Both the position numbers and the translations under genes were made by a program. Of a stretch of DNA of 64,000 bases, positions 25,557 to 33,317 are shown piece after piece. The DNA comes from Halobacteriovoraceae bacterium (GTDB lineage: Bacteria; Bdellovibrionota; Bacteriovoracia; Bacteriovoracales; Bacteriovoracaceae), in the NCBI GenBank assembly GCA_002713145.1, contig PAVS01000024.1, positions 97,348-161,347 on the forward strand, read 5' to 3'. Position 1 is the stretch's first letter. Every line of letters begins with the position of its first letter. A model generated the notes under the pieces. It did no database searches, was not told the DNA's origin, and saw only the letters and a list, made by a program, of their open reading frames with translations.

Positions 25557-25726
25557 ATTAAAATCTCGCTTGAATAATCCTTATTCAGTCATTGTACCAC
25601 TGGGGGCCAACAAAATAAGTGTATCAAAATTTTCCACCTTAAATCTAAACAATAGTTAAGATAGTTGATATTTTTGATAAATTACCTAGTTAGACCCTGA
25701 AATTTATACATAAATCAGCCTTTTTT

Positions 25727-25756
25727 GATGCGCCGCACTACCAAATTAGTTATATT
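25727..25756 (+). promoter_or_regulatory. Promoter with TGCGCCGCAC element shared with lon
   Basis: TGCGCCGCAC at 25729-25738, a 12-base gap, then TATATT at 25751-25756 and six bases to the ATG at 25763. The identical 10 bases stand at the same 12-base distance from the TATAAT of the lon promoter on the minus strand (41898-41889). In both, the element covers the -35 region and the start of the spacer, so it may be an operator or an alternative -35 determinant. Confidence 0.5.
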
Positions 25757-25762
25757 TTTCTC

Positions 25763-26257
25763 ATGAAAGCATTTATTTTTTTATTTTTGATTCTATTCAA
25801 TATTTCAGTATTCGCTCAAGAGACTCACTCTCCTCGTTACAAATGCATCATGTCAAATACTGATGAAGTCAGATATTTACTCATTGGAAACTACTTTCCA
25901 CCCAATCCTGGAGTTGATGCCATCTATGAACAACTTGGTGAAGAGCCACCTGTCATACCGGAATGGAGCAACCAAGTGATTCTCGCCAGCAAAGAAGAGT
26001 ATTATAGTGGCCAAAGGCCTCCTCAGCATATTTTTGAGTTCAAAGTGAAACCTAGTATCGACGGTTTTCTCACCCATAAAACAGAATTTGAGCTTGAAGA
26101 TGGAAGCTTGGCTTCTACCTATCTTCTTATGAATGAATCATCAGAACTTATTCATACCATTGAGCTTGCTACAGACGAGTGTTTTTCAAACCCAACACTC
26201 CAAGTTTGCCATCAGCAGACTCGCTATCACTGTGTCGAACAAAAGTCTATTGATTAG
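25763..26257 (+). CDS. Secreted hypothetical protein
   Basis: A 164-residue protein with a textbook signal peptide (about 1-18, ending SVFAQ). The mature domain begins RYKCIMSNTDEVRYLLIG and contains cysteines at CIMS, DECFSN, QVCHQ and HCVEQ, giving two possible disulfides. It has a beta-rich look and no recognised family. There is no ribosome site; TATATT lies six bases before the ATG, so the mRNA is probably leaderless. Its promoter shares a 10-base GC-rich element with lon. Function unknown. Confidence 0.75.
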   Translation: MKAFIFLFLILFNISVFAQETHSPRYKCIMSNTDEVRYLLIGNYFPPNPGVDAIYEQLGEEPPVIPEWSNQVILASKEEYYSGQRPPQHIFEFKVKPSIDGFLTHKTEFELEDGSLASTYLLMNESSELIHTIELATDECFSNPTLQVCHQQTRYHCVEQKSID

Positions 26258-26310
26258 TTTTTTAAATAATCTATTTTCATACATGTAAAGACTGTTTCAT
26301 TTATTGGAAA

Positions 26311-26316
26311 TAATTT
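26311..26316 (+). promoter_or_regulatory. -10-like element seven bases before the ATG
   Basis: TAATTT at 26311-26316 precedes the ATG at 26324 by seven bases. There is no Shine-Dalgarno and no convincing -35. It is the weakest member of the leaderless-type set in this window. Confidence 0.3.
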
Positions 26317-26323
26317 AGAAAGT

Positions 26324-27052
26324 ATGGAAATTGATAAAACTCACAAATTAAAAAATGTTCTCATTATTGGTTTAGGTGGAATCGGCGAAGCGATAGTTAA
26401 AGTCCTCAAAAGCGAAAACCCTCAGTTAAATATCTATGGTCTTGCCAGACAAAACAAAGATATCCCTTTTCTTGCAGATCAGTTTAATTTCAATCTGCTA
26501 GAAGAAGCAAAATGGGACAATTTCTCCCAGACCATTAATCACCTTCAATTTGATCTCATCATTTGTACTGTTGGCTTTTTACACAATGAAGAATTTAAGC
26601 CTGAAAAAAAATTAGATGATATGAACCTGGAACATTTAACTTATTCACTCCAAGTCAATACTGGTGTCCACGCACTGGCGCTTAAATATTTACAAAGGCA
26701 TATCCCCCTCAATTCTCCTGCTCTTTTCGTCTCCCTTACTGCTAAATTAGGGAGTATTGCTGATAATAGAATGGGTGGATGGTATAGCTACCGTATGAGC
26801 AAAGCGGCATTGAATATGCTTATAAAAAATGCCTCTATTGAACTGGGGCGGAAGTACAAAAAACTCAGACTTATAGCCATTCATCCTGGCACAACTGACA
26901 CTCAGCTCTCAGCTCCCTATACTGATCAAACAAACCTCAATGTAAAGGAACCAAAAGAAACAGCTTTGGCCATCATTAAAGCGATCTTCCACTCCCCTGC
27001 ATCTGAAGATGAGATTTTCTTGAATTGGACCGGAGAGCCCCTTCCATGGTAG
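26324..27052 (+). CDS. Short-chain dehydrogenase/reductase (C-factor-like)
   Basis: A 242-residue NAD(P)-dependent SDR. The cofactor motif is VLIIGLGGIGEAI near the N-terminus. The active site has Ser in SLTAKLGS and the YxxxK pair in YSYRMSKAAL, followed by IHPGTTDTQLS. The pattern is that of the C-factor/CsgA-like SDRs that often accompany photolyase genes in proteobacteria. It overlaps the next gene, a photolyase relative, by seven bases. The substrate is unknown. Confidence 0.85.
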   Translation: MEIDKTHKLKNVLIIGLGGIGEAIVKVLKSENPQLNIYGLARQNKDIPFLADQFNFNLLEEAKWDNFSQTINHLQFDLIICTVGFLHNEEFKPEKKLDDMNLEHLTYSLQVNTGVHALALKYLQRHIPLNSPALFVSLTAKLGSIADNRMGGWYSYRMSKAALNMLIKNASIELGRKYKKLRLIAIHPGTTDTQLSAPYTDQTNLNVKEPKETALAIIKAIFHSPASEDEIFLNWTGEPLPW

Positions 27053-28533
27053 CGAAGAGCTTTACTGTTATTCTAGGAAATCAGCTTTTTCCTCTAAAAC
27101 ATTATAACCGCTTGAATGGTCCTTTTTTTATGTGCGAAGACTTTGGGCTTTGTACTCATTTTAAATACCATAAACATAAAATCATGCATTTTCTGATCGC
27201 AATGCGAGAGTACGCTGAGATGCTAAAAGCTAAAAAGAGGTCTGTTCACTATATTCAACTGGATAAACGACATCATTTTATAAGCAGTTTAAAAGACTAT
27301 ATTAAAGAGAATACATTCACCGAAGTGAACATTCATGAAATAGAAGATAAGTTTTTTGAAAAAGAACTTCTCGATTTATTCGATGAGCTCGATCTCAATG
27401 TCAATATTCTCGAGTCCCCAATGTTTTTATGTCCTCGCTATGAATTTAAAGAGTACTTAAAAAACAACAAGACCCCTTTTATGAAAACATTTTATGAAAG
27501 AGAGAGAAAAAGATTGGGCATTCTTTTAAACAAGGATGGCTCTCCCAAAGGTGGTCAATGGAGTTTTGATTCAGAGAACCGAAAAAAAGTTCCTAAGAAG
27601 GCTGAAGTGATTAATTATCAGCCCAGAGTGAATCAAAGTGAACACCTTGAATCAGTCAAAGAAATCGTTGAAAAATATTTCTCAGATCACCCAGGTTCTG
27701 TGGATAACTTTTGGATTCCTACCCATAGATCTTCAGCTCTTAGTTATTTCAATCGCTATCTAGAAGAGAGATTTGATTCTTTTGGTACATATCAAGATGC
27801 CATCGACACACGCTCCGAATTTCTTCATCACTCACTGATCTCTCCTCTTCTCAATATGGGTCTCTTAACTCCCGAGGAAGTGATCGAAAAAGTTGAAGCC
27901 AAGCTAAATGATGGTGCCCCTCTCAATTCAGTGGAAGGCTTTATCAGACAAGTTTTAGGCTGGCGTGAGTTTATCCGAGGTATATATCAGAACTATTCCG
28001 ATCAGCAGGAACAGGAAAATTTTTTCAAGCATACAAGAAAACTAAAACATTGTTGGTACACTGCAGAGACAGGGATTCCTATCATTGATGATGCTATTGA
28101 GAAAGCTCAAAAATGGGGGTACTGCCACCATATAGAAAGATTAATGATACTTAATAATGTTATGCTCATGCTGGAAGTTGACCCCAAAGAAGTTTACAAA
28201 TGGTTTATGGAGATGTTTGTCGACTCTTCTGATTGGGTCATGGGCCCAAATGTTTATGGTATGGGCCAATTTAGTGATGGAGGTATTGTCGCAACCAAAC
28301 CGTATATTTCTGGTTCAAATTATTTACTAAAAATGTCACATTATAAAAAAGGTGAATGGTGTGATGCTTTGGATGGCTTGTATTGGCAATTTATAGCAAG
28401 AAAAAGTGATTTTCTTTTGCACAATCATCGCATGGCCATGATGGTTAACTTATTAGAAAAAATGGATGATGACAAAAAAGAACGAATATTTAAGACAGCT
28501 GATGACTTTAGAGAACGCGTCACCTCTCAATGA
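27046..28533 (+). CDS. Photolyase/cryptochrome of the FeS-BCP (PhrB-like) group, lacking the cluster cysteines
   Basis: A 495-residue flavoprotein related to bacterial (6-4) photolyases and CryB. The N-terminal domain starts FTVILGNQLFPLKH. The FAD domain shows GWREFIRGIYQ, GYCHHIERLMILNNVMLM, DSSDWVMGPNVYGMGQFSDGG and ATKPYISGSNYLLKMS, all family hallmarks. Members normally bind [4Fe-4S] through one Cys before the HHIxRL helix and three in the loop after KMS. Here the first is absent (GIPIIDDAI) and the loop is reduced to HYKKGEWCDALDG with a single Cys. ATG at 27046 has GGAGA nine bases upstream; an earlier TTG is less likely. It overlaps the SDR gene and, at its 3' end, the class II photolyase gene. 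Repair or signalling role unproven. Confidence 0.82.
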   Translation: MVAKSFTVILGNQLFPLKHYNRLNGPFFMCEDFGLCTHFKYHKHKIMHFLIAMREYAEMLKAKKRSVHYIQLDKRHHFISSLKDYIKENTFTEVNIHEIEDKFFEKELLDLFDELDLNVNILESPMFLCPRYEFKEYLKNNKTPFMKTFYERERKRLGILLNKDGSPKGGQWSFDSENRKKVPKKAEVINYQPRVNQSEHLESVKEIVEKYFSDHPGSVDNFWIPTHRSSALSYFNRYLEERFDSFGTYQDAIDTRSEFLHHSLISPLLNMGLLTPEEVIEKVEAKLNDGAPLNSVEGFIRQVLGWREFIRGIYQNYSDQQEQENFFKHTRKLKHCWYTAETGIPIIDDAIEKAQKWGYCHHIERLMILNNVMLMLEVDPKEVYKWFMEMFVDSSDWVMGPNVYGMGQFSDGGIVATKPYISGSNYLLKMSHYKKGEWCDALDGLYWQFIARKSDFLLHNHRMAMMVNLLEKMDDDKKERIFKTADDFRERVTSQ

Positions 28534-29906
28534 GATAATTGCTGTTCAAAGTGATCAAGACCTTCTTCTCCACCTAATTTTCCCATAGCATTTTCTTGAC
28601 TATATGTTCTGACTTTTCCAAAAACTTGACTCTCCCCCCAAGCTCTATCGTGCAGACCAAAACACCAAAGAATATTTGCATAGGAATTAGGATTTCGTCC
28701 ATCAAGAAAATATTTATTATTCAGCTCAAGGGCAACTTTAAATCCATGAGCGGGAGTGTTAGTACATTGAATTATTTTCTTTCCCCAATACATTCGAAGG
28801 GCATTATGAAGATAACCAAATTTTTTCATATGTCGCATACATAAATTCCAAAGTTGATCATCAGTCTTAGCCTGTTCAAAATCACTTTCAGTGTATATCG
28901 ATTTTCTTTCATCTGACTTATGTTTTTTTAAAGTCTCATAAGCCCACTCTGGAAGAGTGTTGAATTGATCATAGTGATTTTCAAAACTCACAAAATTATA
29001 AGCCAACTCTCTTCTCACCAGTAGTTCTTCAATAAAAGCTTTACGCCCTTTATGCTTAGCCCCTTTGGCTCGTTCAATTTTTCTTATCACTTCAATGGGA
29101 GAAATATGACCTTTGGCAAGATAAGCAGAGAGATTTGAGTGACCTGCATCATGCAAAACATTCTGCCTGTTATCAGCATAATCATCTAACTTATCCTTGA
29201 TAAAACTTTTCAGTTTTTTCCTTGCTTCCTTATATCCCCCCTGAAATTGTTTTTTGTAATTTTGAGATGGTTTTTTGTAACCCAGGGAAGACAAAATTTT
29301 CTTATTTTTTTTACTCAAGTCGACATCAGACTTTATCTTAGCATTTAACGATGAGCTCTTAATTGCTGGTGTTCGGATTTTTTGAATAAAGTCTTGGTAA
29401 CATTCTTCAATTTTTGGGCGAAAAGTCCTCGCCGCATATTCTCTTTTATCCGAGACAATATGAGCGGGCACCACCAAACTGGTTTCAGCTTCAATGATGG
29501 GTCCTGAGAATTTTTTCTTAAGTTTATTGATCTTTTTCGTATGTTCATTTAAATACCCTTTCTCAATCACCACACCGGCAGCCCCCTCCAAATGTTTGTT
29601 GATTTGAGTTAAATATTTTCCCTTCCGCACCACGAGCTTAATATTTTTAGTTTTAAGTTTTTCTTCTAACTCTCTGAGAGCTTCTAATCTAAAAATCAAA
29701 TGTCGTATGGGTTGCTTATTTTTCGATACATAGGCCAGAACGATTAATTTTCTTGAATGCTCATTGGCCCATTGAATGGCATGAACAAGGGCGGGATTAT
29801 ATTTATATCTAGGAGCGAGTTCACAGACATAAAAAATATCGCCTTTTCGGTCTAGTTTTTTATCATTTAATAATTGAATACGTTCTTTAGCATCAAGATA
29901 TTCCAT
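28527..29906 (-). CDS. Class II CPD photolyase
   Basis: Repairs cyclobutane pyrimidine dimers with blue/near-UV light. A 459-residue enzyme of the class II type. Seen: the antenna domain with LIFRLEALRELEEKL and LVVPAHIVSDKREYAARTFRPKI; the FAD domain with GHSNLSAYLAKGHISP, EELLVRRELAYNFV, GYLHNALRMYWGKKI and the class II signature NNKYFLDGRNPNSYANILWCFGLHDRAWGE. All flavin-contact regions appear intact. It is convergent with the PhrB-like gene with a 7-base overlap, so two photolyases of different classes sit back to back, consistent with life in sunlit water. Confidence 0.94.
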   Translation of the reverse strand: MEYLDAKERIQLLNDKKLDRKGDIFYVCELAPRYKYNPALVHAIQWANEHSRKLIVLAYVSKNKQPIRHLIFRLEALRELEEKLKTKNIKLVVRKGKYLTQINKHLEGAAGVVIEKGYLNEHTKKINKLKKKFSGPIIEAETSLVVPAHIVSDKREYAARTFRPKIEECYQDFIQKIRTPAIKSSSLNAKIKSDVDLSKKNKKILSSLGYKKPSQNYKKQFQGGYKEARKKLKSFIKDKLDDYADNRQNVLHDAGHSNLSAYLAKGHISPIEVIRKIERAKGAKHKGRKAFIEELLVRRELAYNFVSFENHYDQFNTLPEWAYETLKKHKSDERKSIYTESDFEQAKTDDQLWNLCMRHMKKFGYLHNALRMYWGKKIIQCTNTPAHGFKVALELNNKYFLDGRNPNSYANILWCFGLHDRAWGESQVFGKVRTYSQENAMGKLGGEEGLDHFEQQLSH

Positions 29907-29989
29907 GACTTAAATGTACAAAACGACACTTTATGAGACCTAAATATTTTGTTTTTATTTTTGCAGATTTTTAAACAGTTGGATAAAAC

Positions 29990-30019
29990 AAGTCCCAAGA
30001 GTATGAATTCCAGGGACTT
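29990..30019 (-). terminator. Possible terminator of the M28 peptidase gene
   Basis: AAGTCCC (29990-29996) and GGGACTT (30013-30019) form a seven-base stem around a 16-base loop, about 20 bases after the stop on the minus strand. The following bases TGTTTTATCC make a weak T-run. Confidence 0.4.
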
Positions 30020-30039
30020 AGCATAGCAAGGATTTTTTA

Positions 30040-31044
30040 TTATAAATTGGCTAAATCAATAATAGTGTAGGCCATAATGCGAGTGATCTCACTCATATAC
30101 TCAAAATCCATGCGCTCATCCACCACATCACACCTTCTGTGATAGCAGCGGTCCGAATCTCCTCCAAAGAAATTTTCAGATAAAACAATAGCAGGGAGGT
30201 CTTGGTTCCAAAAACTAGAGTGATCACTTCTGGTGGTACAAGCTTCATTAATTTTTAAGGGAGAATTAAAGCTAGCAATATTACTGGCAATCATATCTGT
30301 CATAAAATTTGAATCAGCACGATCACAGTCTATAACATGAAAAACTTTATCCATACGACTATTAGTCGCCATCATCTCTAAGTTAATATTTCCTAGAAAA
30401 TTTTCGCCATATTTCTGTTTCATTTCTCTGGCAAATGCTTTACTCCCGGCCATCCCTCTCTCTTCATTATCAAAGCCAACAAAATAAAGAGTGTGTTTAA
30501 AGTTCATATCCTTAAGAGCTTTGGCAATCATGAGCGCTGAAATCGTTCCACTGCCATTATCATTTGCACCCGCATTACAAACGCTATCAATATGGGAACT
30601 AATAACGAGTACTTTTGGATTTTGAGAGGTGCCCTTTTTCTTAGCGACAAAATTTAAATAGCGAGAACCGACCTTCATCCCGTTGGCATCATAGCCTAAA
30701 ACACTATATTCTCTTTTTAAAAATTCAATTGTTGGTTCCAGTTCACTTAACTTACATCTAGAATTAAGTTTGACACCTGGTTCACTCTCTATGGCTCCAG
30801 AGAACATCTGTAGCTTTTCTTTAAAAAGAGCTTGATCAATTTCGATCAAAGGCGACATAAGTAGTTTTTTGATATGTGTTGCTTTAGAAAATATATTTAG
30901 CTTCTTATACATACGGGTAGACTGGTAAGCCTTTTTATCGAGAGTCCAATTATGACTTTCATCATGTTGATGAGAATGCTCATGTGCAAAAGAGCTCAGC
31001 ATGAGAAAAATAAATAGTAATAATACATGAACAGACTTAAGCAT
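30040..31044 (-). CDS. Secreted M28-family zinc aminopeptidase
   Basis: An exported peptidase of 334 residues with a signal peptide (about 1-20, ending SSFAH) followed by a His-rich stretch. The di-zinc site of family M28 is present: His and Asp in SSHIDSV, Asp in NAGANDNGSG, the catalytic Glu pair in FDNEERGMAGS, Asp in IDCDRADS-type region and His in TRSDHSSFW. It removes N-terminal amino acids from peptides, probably in the periplasm or outside. Cysteines flanking the active site may form disulfides. GGAGG precedes the ATG. Fits a nutrient-scavenging or predatory lifestyle. Confidence 0.9.
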   Translation of the reverse strand: MLKSVHVLLLFIFLMLSSFAHEHSHQHDESHNWTLDKKAYQSTRMYKKLNIFSKATHIKKLLMSPLIEIDQALFKEKLQMFSGAIESEPGVKLNSRCKLSELEPTIEFLKREYSVLGYDANGMKVGSRYLNFVAKKKGTSQNPKVLVISSHIDSVCNAGANDNGSGTISALMIAKALKDMNFKHTLYFVGFDNEERGMAGSKAFAREMKQKYGENFLGNINLEMMATNSRMDKVFHVIDCDRADSNFMTDMIASNIASFNSPLKINEACTTRSDHSSFWNQDLPAIVLSENFFGGDSDRCYHRRCDVVDERMDFEYMSEITRIMAYTIIDLANL

Positions 31045-31096
31045 ATGGCCTCCAGTACTTATAGAAGTACCAAATCAATACCAGTATTAAAATAGA

Positions 31097-31702
31097 TTAT
31101 TTCTGACAACTTCCTTCCGTATACTCAAGTTCTTGAGTCGGATTTAACTTATTAAAACACTCTACATGACACTTCAGATAACGTGCATTATCTACACATA
31201 CCACTTCCTCGTCTTGTAAACCATTTGAGAAAACATCCGTGCAAAGTGATTCAGGGGTGTTGATATTCATGCAAAACCACTCTGGATCATTTTGAGGCTG
31301 GAGAAGATTGAGAATAACTTCACTTTTAGGATCGTGCTTCATTTTTGACAGAACCGACATGGTCTGTTGATAATGCTTATTTCCTGGAGCTATTTCTATA
31401 AAGTGGGCAAAGGAGTACATTTTTGTCACCCCTTCTTTCCAATAGAAATATTCAGGGCTCACATTTTTGATAGGATAAGTATTACGCTCGTCCTCCCACA
31501 TGCGACGAACCATATTAAAGCCTATGATGGTGATATGTTCCGGAGACTTTCCTGGTTTTTGCACCAAAGCCACCACGCTGTTGGGTGGATCGATTAATTG
31601 GGATTTATCCGAGGTACCGAGTGCATCACTTAGAGTCGTATCCGCTGCTCCTGTGAACGAGAAAAGACTTATTAAACATACTAACAAAAATCTATTATCC
31701 AT
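31097..31702 (-). CDS. Secreted hypothetical protein
   Basis: A 201-residue exported protein: signal peptide MDNRFLLVCLISLFSFTGA, cleaved before DTTLSDALG. An upstream in-frame ATG exists, but ATG at 31702 has AAGGAG six bases upstream and starts the signal directly. The C-terminal third contains six cysteines (FCMN, LCTD, VCVD, KCHVECF, SCQK) that suggest a disulfide-rich module. No family recognised. It lies 52 bases upstream of the M28 peptidase on the same strand and may be co-transcribed. Confidence 0.72.
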   Translation of the reverse strand: MDNRFLLVCLISLFSFTGAADTTLSDALGTSDKSQLIDPPNSVVALVQKPGKSPEHITIIGFNMVRRMWEDERNTYPIKNVSPEYFYWKEGVTKMYSFAHFIEIAPGNKHYQQTMSVLSKMKHDPKSEVILNLLQPQNDPEWFCMNINTPESLCTDVFSNGLQDEEVVCVDNARYLKCHVECFNKLNPTQELEYTEGSCQK

Positions 31703-31816
31703 AGCGACTCCTTGAGCCTCCATCTATAGCATATTTTGAAATAATCAGGTTAAATGCCGAATCAATTGTAGAAATTACTAAATCCTTTTTTAGTCGTTTT
31801 CCTAATATCAATATGT

Positions 31817-31822
31817 TATAAC
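31817..31822 (+). promoter_or_regulatory. -10-like element six bases before the ATG
   Basis: TATAAC at 31817-31822 (preceded by TGT, giving an extended -10 look) with six bases to the ATG at 31829 and no Shine-Dalgarno. No good -35. Suggests a leaderless transcript. Confidence 0.4.
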
Positions 31823-31828
31823 CAAGTT

Positions 31829-32578
31829 ATGATAAATGATTTAAAGAACAAAAGAGTGATCATCACTGGGGCGTCTGCAGGAATAGGAAGAGCCTTGGCC
31901 CAAGCTTTAGCGTCAAAACAATGTGAACTCTTTCTCGTGGCGAGAAGAGAAGACAAATTAAAATCTTTGCAAAATGAACTTGAATGCAAAAGCCATATCA
32001 TTGTCGGAGATATCAACGATGTAAAAACTCAAGAAGACATCTTAAAACAAATCGATGGCAAAATAGATATTTTAATAAACAATGCCGGACTGGCCCTGGG
32101 AAAAGATTCAGTCGCCCACTCTGAAATATCAGAGATGGAGCAAATGATTGCAACAAATATCACTTCAGTTTTTAGTCTCACCAGGCGTGTGCTTCCTTTA
32201 ATGATTCAAGAAGAGTGTGGTGATATTCTCAATGTTTGTTCAATTGCTGGACATAATACTTATAAAGGTGGAGCAGTCTATTGCGCCACCAAACATGCCC
32301 TTCATGCCTTTACCAAAACTCTAAGAGAAGAAACCTGTCATCAAAATATTCGGGTGATGCAAATCTCACCAGGGATGGTGGATACTGAATTTAGTACTGT
32401 TCGCTTTAAAGGGAATAAAGATCAAGCCGACTCAGTCTATCAAGGAATGACCCCTCTGTATGCCGATGATATCGCTAGGATGATGGTCTTTATGCTGGAG
32501 CAACCAAAGCACGTGGTCATCGATGAAATTATCACCATGCCGACGGGGCAAGGCTCGGCTACAACGGTTGCCCGTTGA
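31829..32578 (+). CDS. Short-chain dehydrogenase/reductase (YdfG-like)
   Basis: A 249-residue classical SDR. Cofactor motif TGASAGIGRALAQAL (about 14-28) followed by LVARREDKL (Arg residues favouring NADP), NNAG (about 88-91), catalytic Ser in VCSIAGH, and YCATKHAL (YxxxK). The SPGMVDTEFSTVRFKGN segment matches NADP-dependent 3-hydroxy acid dehydrogenases such as YdfG, which act on serine, allo-threonine and 3-hydroxypropionate or malonate semialdehyde. The match to that subgroup is good but not certain. It appears to be a single-gene unit with a leaderless-type start. Confidence 0.87.
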   Translation: MINDLKNKRVIITGASAGIGRALAQALASKQCELFLVARREDKLKSLQNELECKSHIIVGDINDVKTQEDILKQIDGKIDILINNAGLALGKDSVAHSEISEMEQMIATNITSVFSLTRRVLPLMIQEECGDILNVCSIAGHNTYKGGAVYCATKHALHAFTKTLREETCHQNIRVMQISPGMVDTEFSTVRFKGNKDQADSVYQGMTPLYADDIARMMVFMLEQPKHVVIDEIITMPTGQGSATTVAR

Positions 32579-32588
32579 TGTTCTCAAT

Positions 32589-33221
32589 TTAATGATCCCA
32601 GTTAACCTCTGCCTCATAGATCTCTAATGCAGCATGATTATTTAGTTTATATGTGACACTGGCACTAAAGAATCCATACCAACAATAATCTACTGGTAAA
32701 TCATAAGTAAAAGTACACTGAAAAAAGATTCCGTCTTTCGAGCAATTTGTCGAACGGACAGCTCCTAGATCTTGCCCGAGTCTCTCAGTTGAATATGTTT
32801 TGAAATCTTCCGCTTTTCTGAGCATCTCGCTTTGACTCATATCACTTGCTCTTTGATTGATATCCCAATCTTTTTCACAATAAATATCTCCATCGTAGAT
32901 ATGAGCAATAGGTGTTTTTAAATCATAAGAATAAACGGAGCCGTATGTATTTCCTCCGTCACAGTTATCTTCTGTAGAGCGAAAGCTCCACACCAATTTA
33001 TCATTCACTTTTAATAAAGTTTGAGAGATGGCGTCAAAGCACTCATTAACATCAAACTTGGCCACCACATCAATTGTTTTCCAATTCTCTCGAGTCAGTG
33101 GACCTTGCCCCGTTTGCACTTCAGAGACTTGACTCTCTTCACTGACAAACTCTTCACAAGTAACAGCAGCATGAGATAATTGAGCCGTTATAAACAGAGG
33201 CAATACAAATAAAAACTTCAT
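32589..33221 (-). CDS. Secreted hypothetical protein
   Basis: A 210-residue exported protein with a signal peptide (about 1-18, ending SHAAV). Six or seven cysteines (TCEEF, ECFD, NCDGG, YCEKD, NCSKD, QCTF, YCWYG) point to several disulfides. No family recognised; predicted beta-rich. AAAGGAAG precedes the ATG. It is convergent with the YdfG-like gene (10-base gap). Function unknown. Confidence 0.73.
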   Translation of the reverse strand: MKFLFVLPLFITAQLSHAAVTCEEFVSEESQVSEVQTGQGPLTRENWKTIDVVAKFDVNECFDAISQTLLKVNDKLVWSFRSTEDNCDGGNTYGSVYSYDLKTPIAHIYDGDIYCEKDWDINQRASDMSQSEMLRKAEDFKTYSTERLGQDLGAVRSTNCSKDGIFFQCTFTYDLPVDYCWYGFFSASVTYKLNNHAALEIYEAEVNWDH

Positions 33222-33317
33222 AAAAAGCTTCCTTTACTAAGGTTTAATTTATGAAGCATCTATAGCGAATAAAGCAGAGTAAGTTAATAAGACTTGTAAA
33301 TTTTACTGGTAGACTTG

